A stretch of DNA of 64,000 nt from NCBI GenBank assembly GCA_022605405.1, contig JABYQQ010000017.1, forward strand, positions 62,001-126,000, written 5' to 3'. This document shows, in pieces, positions 23,163 to 34,302 of this stretch (positions are counted from its first letter, which is position 1; every line of letters starts with the position of its first letter). The notes under the pieces are model-generated. The model was not told where the DNA came from and did not search any database. It saw only the letters and a list, made by a program, of their open reading frames with translations. This DNA is from Earliella scabrosa (lineage: Eukaryota > Basidiomycota > Agaricomycetes > Polyporales > Polyporaceae). The position numbers and the translations under genes were made by a program.

Positions 23163-26100
23163 ATGTCAGCACCTCGTCAGACTCGCAACAAGACCTACAG
23201 CGTACCGTCGACCACTGGCACGGGTGGTACAATGTCCACCCCAGTTCAGCCTGAAGGTCTCCCAACGCCAGCGTCTACGCCTCAAGCCGCCGTGAAGAAG
23301 GGCAAGGGTGTGAAGCGCACAAACACCGGTCATGCTGGTCATGGTGAGTAAGCGTTGTTGTAACTTACATGTCACTAAATGTCCATACCTTGCTCTACTA
23401 CCCCCACCTTGCCGTGCTCTGCTACCATAACAGACATGCACACTGGTGTGCACCAAACTCCTAATGCGGTAACAGTCATGTCTCAATCACCAGCAACGGC
23501 TGTCCACCCAGGTATAGTGCACCACATACTTACCGGCATAGGCGTTCCATGCTCACCGCACCTCCGGTTGCTGTCCACCCCCTGCACTGGCGCATAGCCC
23601 CCCGCAAACGTGTTCTGTCTTCAAGCGGACAGATCGCCGGGCCCAACGGTGAAGTCCTGCCTGTCAAGAAAGCCAAGATCTTGCCAATAGCGCGTAAGTT
23701 GTCTATTGCTCTTCTCCCGCTGGAATCACGGAGCTACGAGCTCACCATGTACATAGAAGATGCCCTCACCGCCGTCCCCACCGGCGCTCCAGCAGGCGCT
23801 ACGCCTGCCAAAACGGGACGAAAGGGACCAAAGCCCCGACCTGTGCACAAGTCTAACACCGGTACGTAAATTTCTTATCGAACAAAGGAATACACTGTCC
23901 CACACTCACAAACATCGGCAATGATATAGCCGCCGGCGTGGCAGTGGCTGCAGGACCTCCAACACTCGCTAGTGAGCCAGTGGTCCAGCCAACTGCACGT
24001 CAGAAGCGCAAGTCGAACAAAGGTTTGTGGTTTTGCTAAACATCCAGGATCGCGCCGTCAGACTGACGCCGCCGCCCATCGTACACAGAGAATGTACCCA
24101 CCGTCGCTCGCCCTGAGACTCCTGCCTCCGCTGCTCAAGCTGCTCCTGCCGCTGCACCGCTCCCTGCTCAGCCTACCAACAGCATGCCGTTCGTCATCCC
24201 AGACGACGAGCTCGACGAGGCGGAGGAGAGTGGCGTCGAAGAGAACGATATGGACGGTGATGCCGAGGATGACGAAGAAGCGTGTGAGTCCGCTGACGAC
24301 CTAGACATGGTAGAGGACGAGACATTGCTTCAGTCTCGTCTCGCAGCTGAGGTGAGAACAGCTTTGAACTTACCGAGCATTGGATGCGGTGGCAATTGAT
24401 CGCATTGACCACAGCAGCCATCCTGGAACGAGACGTCCTCCAGTCAGGGTCCAGCTACTCAGAAGGGGAACGGCAAGGGCAAGGGCCGCGCACCTATGCC
24501 GCCTGTACTGGATGAGTCCGACATGGAGCTTGAATCGGAAGGTTCTGGCTCGGAATACCGTCCAAGCCATGACGATGTCGAGATGGAGGAGATGGAGGAG
24601 ATTGAAGAGGACATGCCAGCTGGAACGGCACAGGCGGTGTTCGTCGCGAACGTCACCGGCACTGGCCGCAAGAAGGCAAATAAGGTTTGGTTTGACGCTT
24701 GAACCTTAATTGCCACATCTCATCCCCTTCCTAGGCTCCCTCTCGTTCTCTCACTGCTCGCCAGCAGCTCGAGGTACGCCTGTCTAATCTCTATCTCGAG
24801 CTGCTTCACTCCGTACTCGAATGACGCAGCAACCTGTCTGGGCCGATGCCAGTAACCCAGCCATCACTACTAGTACGGCCTCTGCCTCCAACTCGTCTGC
24901 GGCTGTTCAAGTCCAACCCGCGCCGGCCGTGCCTTCTGCTCAGGTTGCACACCCCACGCAAGCCCCCCCTCTCGCTTCGACGGCTACGCCGGCGGCACTC
25001 ATGTCAGATGGGGAGGAGGAGGAAGACGACGAGGACAACGACGCAGCCAACACCGTGCCACCTCCCATGGGTCCTCCACCGGTCCCCGCTCATGTAGTGC
25101 CTGCTCAGGGGCTCCCTCCTCCTGGGCCAGCGGTCCCCCAAGTGCTCCCCTCTGCAAGCTACGCCATTATCCCGCCTGCCCAGGCCGGCCGTGCCATCTC
25201 TCTCAACGCTCAACACCCGCACCTACGGGACACAGCGCGCACGTCGTTCATCGAACTCGAGGCTGACGTCTGCTTCAAAGACGCGTTCCCCGACGGTCTC
25301 GGACGCTCGCGTGTTGTCGCCAACGCTCTGATCGCCGCAGCAACCCTGCTCGGCTTTGTTGGGCTCGTTGACCGGTTCGTCACCGATGCGCAGTTCCTCC
25401 GCACGTTCTCCGCTTTGGTGAGCCCTTGCCATCGTTATGCTCGCATATTCGCTCACAGTTCGTTGTCGAAGTGGTGAGGGAGACCTCGTACTTCACAGAA
25501 TTTGTGGGCGGCGTCGGGATCAGCTGAGGTCGAGAGGGTCTTGAGCGGTGAGTGTGGTGTGCGCGCGCGTGCGCGGATGAGGCAGTCAGTCGGGGATTCA
25601 GATCGAATGAGTGTCGGATTGAGTCGGCGTAAGGTAGCTAGGCAGTAAGAAGTAGCAGTTGGTGCGAGTCAAGTAGTACGGCAGGTCGTCTGTCGGGGTA
25701 AGAACCAAAGAGCAACGCGACCGCGCAGCGGTCGTATATCTACGCGGAAGAATGATGGAGTCCATATCGGGTAAGCGAGACGCCCAAGACGTCGGGCAGT
25801 AACTACGAGTACAGTACGCAGTACTACCACAGTCACCAAAACATCAGAGACGTCGACCTCGACGTCTGGAAGAAGCAAATGAATATGAGAGAAAGAGGCG
25901 GAAATGGGGGAGGCTCAAGATGTGAACAGATATGTGAACAGATGGAATCACAAGTCACCACAGCAAAATAGACGTCGTCCCGACGTCGTCAACATATCGA
26001 TGCAAGTCGTCGGAAGATTCAAAAAAAGGGTTGGGGTGGGTGGGAGTGGAACGAGACGGCAATGAACTCAAAGGAAATCAAACAGTACAGTAGAGTGTCG

Positions 26101-29082
26101 TCTTCAGGGAAAAGGAGGGTATGTACGGGGTGAGCAACAGAGTACGCACTATCCGGATGGTCGTCGCCATACAGAAACAGATGGCGTGTAGATGGATGTC
26201 GGGATGATGCTGACACGATGTCCATCAGGAACAGTCGGTCTGCGTATTCCGAAGGGGAATGGGGGCTGAATGGCTCGCCACGGACGGTCGTGCTCTGGGC
26301 CGGTGCACAGAGGGTAAAAGGTTCGGATCGGAGATGGCGAGATGTGCCAGCAGGAATGCAACAGAAGGGTGAGAATGAAAGTGACAAGCGGCGGATGCAG
26401 GCTATGGAGGGGCGCAGCTAGGATGCAGGCGCGGATGAACCGGATGAGCGGCTCAGAGTTGTGCGTGATGTTGGACGCAGGCATGTTGTGTAGAGTGGTG
26501 GGAGGCGTCGGAGCGATGGGACTAGGAGTGGAGGCAGAATTCGCAGGGTCAAACGTGAGGCCTCCGGCGTGCGCCAATGCATCGCCATTGCGGGCAGTGC
26601 AAGCGTCGCGAGTCGGCGTACTGGTAGGCTTGTCAGGGGAGTAGATTGGATAGGGTGGCCGGTGATGTCCTCCGACGCCGACACGTGCGTGGTCGAGGTA
26701 AACAGAAAGGTCCACAGGAGGCTGCACGGCGCCAGTGACGTAAGCTCGTCGAGGGGTGTATGCAATGGTCACAGACAGGCCGCGATGCCTGTGGGGTTGC
26801 TCGAGAGGGTGGTTGGACATCTGAACATCGAGTTGGGTAGTCTGTTGAATGTCTGAAGAAGGGACTGCGTGCTTAGCTTCCAGCTGAGGCACAGACATGT
26901 CGTCTCGTGGAACCTCATCTTGTCTATCCCCAGGATGTTCATCCGGAAGAGGGTGTTCAACGAGAGGTTGGATGCCATCTTGCTCAGGCTTGACTAGAGG
27001 CTTCAGCTCATGCGGCAAGGACGTAGGCGAGGGCGACGCAGGTCGCGAGTTCGTAGGGAGAGACGTGGTGGGTGCGGAGAGAACCACCGGCGGGGCAATC
27101 GCAAGCGGAGGGGACGACGGAGCCGAGGGAGGAGCAGAATCGAAGGGAAGCGACGGAAGCATGGGGAGCGGTAGTGTGGGTTGGCTGCGCGGGACAAGGG
27201 AGTGCAGAAGTTCCAGCGTATCGTTGACCGCATACGGCGTGAAGCGGTTGCGCCGTTCAGCCGGAATGAGGTGCCGCAGAGTTGCCTTCATGGACGATGG
27301 CACGCCCTGAATGAAGGCGAAGCACAAGTCGCCATGTGATATCTGCACGTCGTCAAGCAGTGGCTGGCTTCGGGACATGAAATCGGTGTGGTACGTATTC
27401 ACCTGGGTCTCTGAGACGAACGCGGGCTTGTCCGCCATGGTCTGAACCCATTTCTGGAACTCTGTGAGCGGGGAATCTTCGTCGAGCTCGCCATAGAAGT
27501 CGAGGAGGAAAAGCTTTGCTTCTTTCCAGCTCTTGCCGGTCTTCGAGCGATCAAGCTCTGAGAGGTGACCGATATCGCGTCGAATCTCTTCGCAGCTGTA
27601 GCGCATGATGTAGTTGACCCGAATATCCTCGTCTGTAATCTTCGCGCAAAACAGGTGATGCTCGAGGGCGGTCATGAACTTGGACAAGTTGCGGCCATTG
27701 AAGCAGGGTGCCTCGGAAGTGCGGGGAATGGGCATGAAGTACGTCTGTGAAGACATGTCGGTAGCTATGCAGAGCGATATGTAAACGAATAGAATGGGAA
27801 AGAGTCGGTGGTTGATCGTGTGAGATCAGGGACAGAGAGGAGAAAGCAGCGGTAGTGATGGCAGGAAGATAGGGGTATGTGGTAGCGGGACAGCGCGGTA
27901 CTCAGCTAATGCCCAGAAAACCACCCCTCGCGGTGGGCTCCACTGTCGAAGTGGTGAGGGAGACCTCGTACTTCACAGAATTCGTGGGCGGCGTCGGGAT
28001 CAGCTGAGGTCGAGAGGGTCTTGAGCGGTGAGTGTGGTGTGCGCGCGCGTGCGCGGATGAGGCAGTCAGTCGGGGATTCAGATCGAATGAGTGTCGGATT
28101 GAGTCGGCGTAAGGTAGCTAGGCAGTAAGAAGTAGCAGTTGGTGCGAGTCAAGTAGTACGGCAGGTCGTCTGTCGGGGTAAGAACCAAAGAGCAACGCGA
28201 CCGCGCAGCGGTCGTATATCTACGCGGAAGAATGATGGAGTCCATATCGGGTAAGCGAGACGCCCAAGACGTCGGGCAGTAACTACGAGTACAGTACGCA
28301 GTACTACCACATCGTCGTCGTAGCCCAAGCAGCGCATCAGCACCTTCCGCGGCACTGTGAAGAAGGCCGCAGATGCTCATGTGGTCGCTTTCTACGGTCT
28401 CATCGCCGGTGTCTGTGCCGACAAGGTTCTTTGGCTGTTCGATCATCTCGCATATATATATCCATTCCTTTTCGAGGTTCGTATTCGTCGTCGCCATCCC
28501 TGTGTTATCATACCACTCATAGGAACATGCAACCAGACCAACAGGCGCAGCGTCACCTGGAGCAAGCCCTACCAGAACCCCGTCTTCATCTCCATCCTTC
28601 GACAGTGCTTCTTCACCGGGCCAACAGCCATCGCAAACAAGCATCCCCACCGTTTCACGTCATCTATGCCAGACCGACCGAACGAGAAGGAGATCCCAAT
28701 GGCGATGCTTGCCCTCGTTGGTGCTGCGGTACGTCCCAGCTCCGTCACTTGCATAGATGATTTGTACTGACGAGCCTAGATCCACGCTTCTCTTACCGAG
28801 TGGCAACACGGCGTCTACAAGCCGACCTCGTTCTCTGCCGACTCTTACCTCGACGCATACAACGAGCACATCGTGTTGCTCCAAGGCATCAAGGACACGA
28901 ACGTCCGCGCGTACCACACGATCATGCACCGCCTGTACACTGCTGCTAGGTACGCTTGGAGCACGTTCCGGTCCGTGGTCGCACTAACATATTTTGTCAG
29001 TGGTTCCACAGCCCCTGCGGGACCTGCCGCTGCTGGCAACCCTCTTGCTCATGTCGACTTCGCCGGCATGGACCTCGACTAG
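23163..29082 (+). CDS. DUF6532-domain protein, Plavaka accessory candidate
   Basis: A long low-complexity N terminus, spread over many short exons, has basic Lys/Arg blocks and an acidic block at about 24190-24350. It leads into a C-terminal region resembling DUF6532: QHPHLRDTARTSFIELEAD, then after an intron RISTFRGTVKKAADAHVV, KPYQNPVFISILRQCFFTG, HRFTSSMPDRPNEKEIPMAM and DTNVRAYHTIMHRLYTAA. It ends GMDLD at 29082. A gag-only LTR element (25464-28311) lies inside the intron that starts at 25419 and ends near 28332, so the coding sequence may survive if that 2.9-kb intron is spliced. The family's function is unknown. Its place inside the Plavaka ends and its head-to-head pairing with the transposase suggest an accessory role. 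Confidence 0.7.
25464..25831 (-). repeat. 3' LTR of the Ty3-like gag element
   Basis: 368 bp, TG..CA ends, direct repeat of 27944-28311. Confidence 0.92.
26149..27756 (-). CDS. Gag-like protein of the LTR element
   Basis: The frame encodes 535 residues. The first 190 resemble a retrotransposon capsid region (FNGRNLSKFMTALEHHLF, YSCEEIRRDIGHL, EFQKWVQTMADKPAFVSE, FAFIQGVPSSMKATLRHLI). The rest is Pro/Ser-rich without a zinc knuckle or protease motif. Such long gag-only proteins occur in non-autonomous LTR elements that package their RNA with help from related elements. The C-terminal part may be drifting, as it has no recognisable fold. An alternative is a domesticated gag, but the flanking LTRs argue against it. 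Confidence 0.75.
   Translation of the reverse strand: MSSQTYFMPIPRTSEAPCFNGRNLSKFMTALEHHLFCAKITDEDIRVNYIMRYSCEEIRRDIGHLSELDRSKTGKSWKEAKLFLLDFYGELDEDSPLTEFQKWVQTMADKPAFVSETQVNTYHTDFMSRSQPLLDDVQISHGDLCFAFIQGVPSSMKATLRHLIPAERRNRFTPYAVNDTLELLHSLVPRSQPTLPLPMLPSLPFDSAPPSAPSSPPLAIAPPVVLSAPTTSLPTNSRPASPSPTSLPHELKPLVKPEQDGIQPLVEHPLPDEHPGDRQDEVPRDDMSVPQLEAKHAVPSSDIQQTTQLDVQMSNHPLEQPHRHRGLSVTIAYTPRRAYVTGAVQPPVDLSVYLDHARVGVGGHHRPPYPIYSPDKPTSTPTRDACTARNGDALAHAGGLTFDPANSASTPSPIAPTPPTTLHNMPASNITHNSEPLIRFIRACILAAPLHSLHPPLVTFILTLLLHSCWHISPSPIRTFYPLCTGPEHDRPWRAIQPPFPFGIRRPTVPDGHRVSIIPTSIYTPSVSVWRRPSG
27944..28311 (-). repeat. 5' LTR of the Ty3-like gag element
   Basis: 368 bp, direct repeat of 25464-25831. 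The primer-binding candidate lies directly below 27944. Confidence 0.92.
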
Positions 29083-29712
29083 TCACCGGCACTTGCATGT
29101 CAGCACGCCCGTTCATCATTATCCATCCTGGACCTCGATATCACTTCTTGGCACGACTTCTGTCGATGTCATCCCACGCTCCTTAACTTCCGGGTTCTGC
29201 GACCCACGTTCTCACTTCCGCCGCACCTCAGTAGTACGTGTTTCCAAGTTCCATGCAATCATACCGCCACTGACCTCGGTCCTCTCCTCATCTCGCTTCT
29301 CGATGTCATGTAGCGTAGCGGGTTCTTGCTCATCGTCGTCATGGTGTAGTCTCTAGACTCTCTACGTATTCTCCCTTCTCCCTTCGCTCTTCATTGGACT
29401 CTAAGCCGCTCATGGTGACGGTAGTCCCGTCAGCTAGCAATGTACATGATGTTGGCTTGTACGTTCCGTGTATCCCACCATGTAGTCATGCTGTTATATG
29501 TTTGCCGCGTGCACCTTGAATTCCATTTTTGTGCTCGCAACGTGATTCAGTGTGATCCCACTCGGCCCTACCTGCGTGCTCGTGTTCGCTATCCCGACAC
29601 TTGGCACCGTCTCATTATCATAATTAGAAACTCTATTGCTCATACGTCACCTCATACTATTCTATCCAGCCGCTGGTTAGAAGTGGGGGTAAGTATTTAG
29701 TCTAAAGCCCTA
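29083..29712. other. Plavaka interior between the DUF6532 gene and the Harbinger element
   Basis: This is the 3' flank of the DUF6532 gene. Only short open frames are seen and no repeat was recognised, apart from the CTA duplication at 29710-29712. Confidence 0.4.
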
Positions 29713-29754
29713 GAGCCTGTTCGGATACCGGGTTCTCAGCGAGAACCCAGGTTC
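29713..29754 (+). repeat. Left inverted end of the Harbinger element, with internal hairpin
   Basis: Matches the right end over 42 of 42 bases. Positions 19-37 form GGGTTCTC-AGC-GAGAACCC, an 8-bp stem with a 3-base loop. Confidence 0.9.
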
Positions 29755-29889
29755 CCATTTGCATCTTCCGCGTGACACCTTTTGGCGCTTAAAGTCACCC
29801 TCCAAATATAGTAGTAACGGCGCTTGATGCCATAAGCACGATGTATTGGGCTGCCTGGGGCGCGAAAGCCTTGCCATTTCTTCGCCTTC

Positions 29890-31207
29890 ATGCCTCCTGA
29901 CCGTCACCCCCGTTCACGGCTCCGTGTGTATGCCTGTATGGCAGCACAGTTGGTGTCATCAGTTCGCACTGTCATCTCACTCTACACCAAGGTCCACTAT
30001 AACAAGATTGGCTACCACACCTCGGCGCTTTCTGGCCTCCAGTGGCTCAATGAGCTTCGGAATGGTCATGATGACCGCATCAAGACCGAGCTAGGCGTTA
30101 GCAAGGAGGTGTTTACCAAACTTGTAGACGTCCTACGAGAGCTTGGTCATGGCGACTCCCGCTTTGTCTCTCTTGAAGAACAAGTCGCAATCTTCTTGTA
30201 CATGTGCGTTACAGGATTATCTGTTCGCCATGTGGGAGAGCGGTTCCAGCGTTCAAATGACACCATTGCAAAGTTAGTGAGTTGATTATTATAACAGAAC
30301 ATTTGTGACATATCTATTGTAACAGATATTTCAAGCGAGTCCTGCACATGTTCTCCGACCCCTCATTTTTCAACCGATATGTCAAGCTGCCTGCGGCGGA
30401 CGATCCAGTTCCGTCCCACATCGGTGACAATCCAAAGTTCTATCCGTTCTTCATGAATGTGATTGGTGCTATGGATGGTACACACATCGCATGTGCCCCT
30501 GCCGCTGAAGATCGGGATGCAACACGAAACCGCAAGGGCGGTGTCTCGCAGAACTGTCTGGCGTGCTGCTCGTTCGACCTTCTCTTCCAACATGTTCTCA
30601 GTGGATGGGAAGGCTCGGCGGCAGATGCCACTCTCTTTGCAGATGCCCGTCAGACATGTCTCCCTATCCCTGATGGGAAGATGTATCTTGGTGATGCAGG
30701 TTTCCCAAGCTGCGATGTTCTGCTCGTACCGTATCGGGGTGTCCGCTATCATCTGGCTGAGTGGGGCAGAGCGGGTTTGCGGTAAGTCTTACACTATGGT
30801 CTATCTGATCTTATAATCTGACTTTAGTTAAAAGGCCTGCTAACCCTCAGGAGCTATTCAATCTGCGGCATGCACAAGCTCGCAATGTGATTGAACGGAT
30901 TTTTGGCGTCCTCAAGCGTCGCTTCAAAATCTTGGTCATTCCTTGCGAGTTCAGCATGCTTATTCAAGTGCGCATCCCTCCTGCACTTTGTGCGATTCAC
31001 AACTTCATCCGGCTCAATGACGCGGGAGAACTGGGGCAGTTCCCTGCAGACCTTGTGGATCCCACGCCAGGACGCCGCAATGGACGTCTCGGTAACGGTC
31101 CAGCCACTCGTGCAGAGAAGAGGAGGGCCAAGGAGTTGAGGGACAGAATTGCACAGGAGATGTGGGTGGATTATCAGAGGGAGTTACAGGAGCGGGGAGA
31201 ATTGTAG
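29890..31207 (+). CDS. Harbinger DDE transposase
   Basis: Three exons joined across introns at about 30276-30326 and 30781-30850 give a protein of roughly 400 residues. The N-terminal helix-turn-helix region (KTELGVSKEVFTKLVDVL, TGLSVRHVGERFQRSNDTI) precedes the catalytic domain. The first Asp is in GAMDGTHI, the second in YLGDAGFPSCD, and the Glu is in ARNVIERIFGVLKRRFKIL. No stop or frameshift was seen, so the enzyme may still work. The partner DNA-binding gene is broken, which could limit activity. The start at 29890 is the first in-frame ATG after the inverted repeat. Confidence 0.88.
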
Positions 31208-31980
31208 AAACTATCGAGAATCCAACTCCATCAGCTTTCGAGCTACCCATGCCTTGCGGACCCCAGGCCGTTCCAACACCAAGTACGCATCTGCAGCACT
31301 AGCATCCTTCTCGAAGATTGTGAGAAGAGACACTACCTCATCATCGAGAAGATCGGTCTCCAGCTCCTGTGCACGGCGGATTGCCAGTTGCTTGCGGTGC
31401 GGTGTAGAGGGGAGTGTGACGGCGGCGGTCCCAGATGAGGAGCCTTGCTCCGTCGCCACGAGGCTTCGCATGATGTCGTTAAAGTCATTGAGCTGCTCAC
31501 CAACCGCCTGAAGAGCCAGTGCGCCCTGTGATGCACGGGGCTTCTTGCTACTGCTGTCTCCCAACGCCGGAGATTTGCGCTTATGACTGGGTGCAGGGGT
31601 GGTCTACACAAAGCTCAACATAATCAGCACAAGAGAGCACAAGGAGAAGGAAGCCACGCACCGGCTGAGGTAGCAGGGTCACAGACTCATCAGAGTCCGA
31701 CTCATCCGACTCATCTGCACTGGACAGGTCCGACCCGGCCTCATCCTCCTCCTCCTCCTCATCCGACTCGTCCTCATCTTCATCAAGCTCATCCTCCTCC
31801 TCGTCTGACTCTGACTGACTGAGCTCATCCACCTCCGGATCCCCCGCTGTATCTGAGCATCCTGCGGCCGCCTTGGGAGCTGCCGCGGGCCGCAAGACGT
31901 AGCCTCCCTTCGCCTTGACTGGCATGATCTTGGCCATGAGATCGAAGTGAGGGAACCCTCTATTTTTGAAGGGCTTGGCG

Positions 31981-32200
31981 TGTCGCAACTTTAACCGGCT
32001 CGAGGGAGAACGGATAAATTGGCGCATATACGACGACTATGTACACGAGTTTATATACTCTAAGTAGGGAAAATTCGAGATAAACATACGTAGTCCAAGA
32101 GGAAAACCTAAGTAAGAGATGACTAAGCGAATGACTAAGCATATACCATAAGGGGGGTACAGATGACTAATACGAGCGCTAAATTGCTCAACTTCCGACA
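31981..32200 (-). repeat. 3' LTR of the copia-like element
   Basis: 220 bp with TG..CA ends, no difference from 33408-33627 noticed. Confidence 0.93.
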
Positions 32201-32477
32201 CTCCCCCTCAATTTAGCTACCATAAATGCGCATAAAAGTTACCATAAGAGACCATAGAATGTCCGTAAGAACGCATAAGACCCTAATTGGGAGTTAACCC
32301 GCAAAAGATATCGCAAAAGTTACCGCTAAGTACCAATGAGACCGTAAATCTCCCTCGTGCCGCAGGAGCACTCGCTCGTGGTGGGAAGGCCTCGGCGCCG
32401 CGTCCACCAGGTCACCTGACCACTACGACGGAGATAACCAAAGTACCGAAAAGGAAGGGGGGCGCGTGGGGGCGCGT

Positions 32478-33305
32478 TCACCAGACGGTGCCGTAAGAGG
32501 GTGTAGAGACGCCGGTGTCGAACGGATCGTTCGCGATGGCCGTGTTCGCGCTAGGCGCGCTGTTCGCGTTGGTCGCGCTGCGGTTGGGACGCTTCGGGCA
32601 GTCGCGCGCGATGTGGCCGGGCTGATCGCAGACGTAGCAGTTCGCGCTGCGGGGGCGCGCGTTCTGAGTGCGCGTGCGTGATCGCGCGATGAGCGCCGTC
32701 TCGGGCGGCTCGGATACGGCTTCTTGCGCGCGTCGGGCTTCTTCGTCCTCGAGGGCGTTGATGACGTCAGCGAGCTTGAGGTCGCCCTGCGTGGTCGAGA
32801 GGGTGGCGGCGATGCTGGACCAGGACGGGTGGAGGCCGTAGATCATGACGTCGACGATGTCGTCGTCCTTGAGGGAGACGCCGATCGCGTTGAGACGGTT
32901 CGCGAGGTCGGTGATGCGGTTTGTGTACTCGCGGACGGGGTGATCGGGGTTGTGGGCAGCCATATAGAATTCGCGCTTGAGGGTGATGCGCGCGCCGCGG
33001 GTGTTCTTCTCGTGGACGTTGCGGAGCGTGGTCCAGGCGGCCGGGCCGGTGGTCGACTTCCGGATATGGTTGTACTGATCGGGATTGACCGTGAGCCCGA
33101 TGATCGTGAGCGCTAGCTCCGAGAGCTTGTCCCACTCTGCTGCCTTGTCCCGGGTGGTGGGCCGCTCTTCGGTGCCGTTCGCGACGGAGAGACAGCCGGC
33201 GCGTCGGAGAACCATCTGGACGGCGAACTTCCAGTCCTGATAGTTCGTCCCGGTGAGCTTGGGGACGTTGCCGAGCAGGGAGTTGATGTTGCTGTCGGCG
33301 GCCAT
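32478..33305 (-). CDS. Copia-type Gag with CCHC zinc knuckle
   Basis: The ATG at 33305 begins MAADSNINSLLGNVPKLTG. The protein has 275 residues: the copia capsid pattern (LTGTNYQDWKFAVQMVL, AAWTTLRNVHEKNTRGARI, VDVMIYGLHPSWSSI, ALEDEEARR) and the knuckle CYVCDQPGHIARDC near residue 240. An in-frame extension into the LTR exists but is less likely as the start. No pol follows, so the element depends on another copia for reverse transcription and integration. Confidence 0.88.
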   Translation of the reverse strand: MAADSNINSLLGNVPKLTGTNYQDWKFAVQMVLRRAGCLSVANGTEERPTTRDKAAEWDKLSELALTIIGLTVNPDQYNHIRKSTTGPAAWTTLRNVHEKNTRGARITLKREFYMAAHNPDHPVREYTNRITDLANRLNAIGVSLKDDDIVDVMIYGLHPSWSSIAATLSTTQGDLKLADVINALEDEEARRAQEAVSEPPETALIARSRTRTQNARPRSANCYVCDQPGHIARDCPKRPNRSATNANSAPSANTAIANDPFDTGVSTPSYGTVW

Positions 33306-33407
33306 GGCGGTGAGGGCGAGCGAGATTAGATAAGCGAGCGCGGGAAGATGAGATAAGCGGAAGCGCCGATGTCGCTGGCCTAGGGTCTGAGCGCAGGGCT
33401 CATAACC

Positions 33408-33627
33408 TGTCGCAACTTTAACCGGCTCGAGGGAGAACGGATAAATTGGCGCATATACGACGACTATGTACACGAGTTTATATACTCTAAGTAGGGAAAA
33501 TTCGAGATAAACATACGTAGTCCAAGAGGAAAACCTAAGTAAGAGATGACTAAGCGAATGACTAAGCATATACCATAAGGGGGGTACAGATGACTAATAC
33601 GAGCGCTAAATTGCTCAACTTCCGACA
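33408..33627 (-). repeat. 5' LTR of the copia-like element
   Basis: 220 bp, direct repeat of 31981-32200. Confidence 0.93.
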
Positions 33628-34302
33628 TGGCGTGCTTATGGCGCTTTGTACGACCATGATTCTCGGAGGGGATAAGGTGGGAGTGGGAACGGCTCGGCTC
33701 ACCTGAATGAACTCCTTCCATACATCCTCGCACTCCCGGGTGATGCCGGCCCCGTGTTCATCATCATATGAAAACCCGGAGGCCTTCTTCAACTCGACAA
33801 CCGCCCAGTATGCATTGCGGAGCTATACCGGGTCACAACAGTATATACAAAGATATCAACTTCAATAACATACCTTGCCCCATTTGTTCTTGCACGACTC
33901 CCATGACTTCTCCGCGCCCTTGTAACGCCGACTGGCTAGCTTGACAGCTGCAGCAGTGAACACGGCCTTTGTAAAGTTCGCTCCGTCGCCTCCCGAGGCC
34001 TTGCTCTTGATGAGGAACTTCACCAAGACCCGTTCATCCTTGATGGACCACTGTGCGGTCACACGCCGGGCTTTGCCAGTCTTCTCTCCTGCTTTGGCAG
34101 CGTCTTTTGCCTTTTTGGGAGGCTTCTTCGCGCTGCCCTTCCGAGCCATGCAGATGAGAGATAGCAGAGATGCAGAGAAGCAGGCCACAGGACGCGGGTA
34201 TGAAGAACGCGCGTCGACGGGCGCACAACACGTTGAGTCACAGATCATCACACATTTGTCACACATCAGTCACCAAGCGCTCGGTCCGGATGATGGAAAC
34301 GA

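Larger units (their letters stand above)
25464..28311 (-). mobile_element. Gag-only LTR retrotransposon, Ty3-like
   Basis: Two 368-bp direct repeats start TGTCGAAG and end TACCACA, differing by one base seen by eye (T/C in GAATT(T/C)GTGGG). The element is flanked by TCGT (25460-25463 and 28312-28315). The interior carries one gag-like gene and no protease, reverse transcriptase or integrase, so it needs helpers. Just inside the 5' LTR on the minus strand is TGGAGCCCACCGCGAGG, a plausible primer binding site. A polypurine tract is not obvious. It sits in an intron of the DUF6532 gene in antisense orientation. Confidence 0.9.
31981..33627 (-). mobile_element. Gag-only LTR retrotransposon, Ty1/copia-like
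   Basis: Two 220-bp LTRs look identical, start TGTCGCAAC and end TTCCGACA. They are flanked by TGGCG (31976-31980 and 33628-33632). The interior encodes only a gag with a zinc knuckle. On the minus strand the 5' LTR is followed by GGTTATGAGCCC, a candidate primer site, and the 3' LTR is preceded by the purine tract TTGAGGGGGAG. It is the innermost and probably youngest insertion. Confidence 0.92.
31211..34149 (-). pseudogene. Harbinger Myb/SANT-like protein, broken by an LTR element
   Basis: The start at 34149 gives a basic leader (MARKGSAKKPPKKAKDAAK) and a Myb/SANT-like domain (WSIKDERVLVKFLIKSKAS, KSWESCKNKWGK), then after introns AYWAVVELKKASGFSYDDEH and ECEDVWKEFIQ. The next exon starts RHKHA and is cut by the copia-like element. 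Beyond it the frame resumes as KPFKNRGFPHFDLM, followed by an acidic Glu/Asp tract and a helical C terminus ending at 31211. In intact Harbinger elements this protein binds the ends and brings the nuclease to DNA. Removing the insertion with one TGGCG copy restores the frame, so the break is recent. Confidence 0.8.

Noticed and set aside
32724..33116. A plus-strand frame opposite the copia-like gag
   Set aside because: It mirrors the GC-rich gag gene and has no homology of its own.
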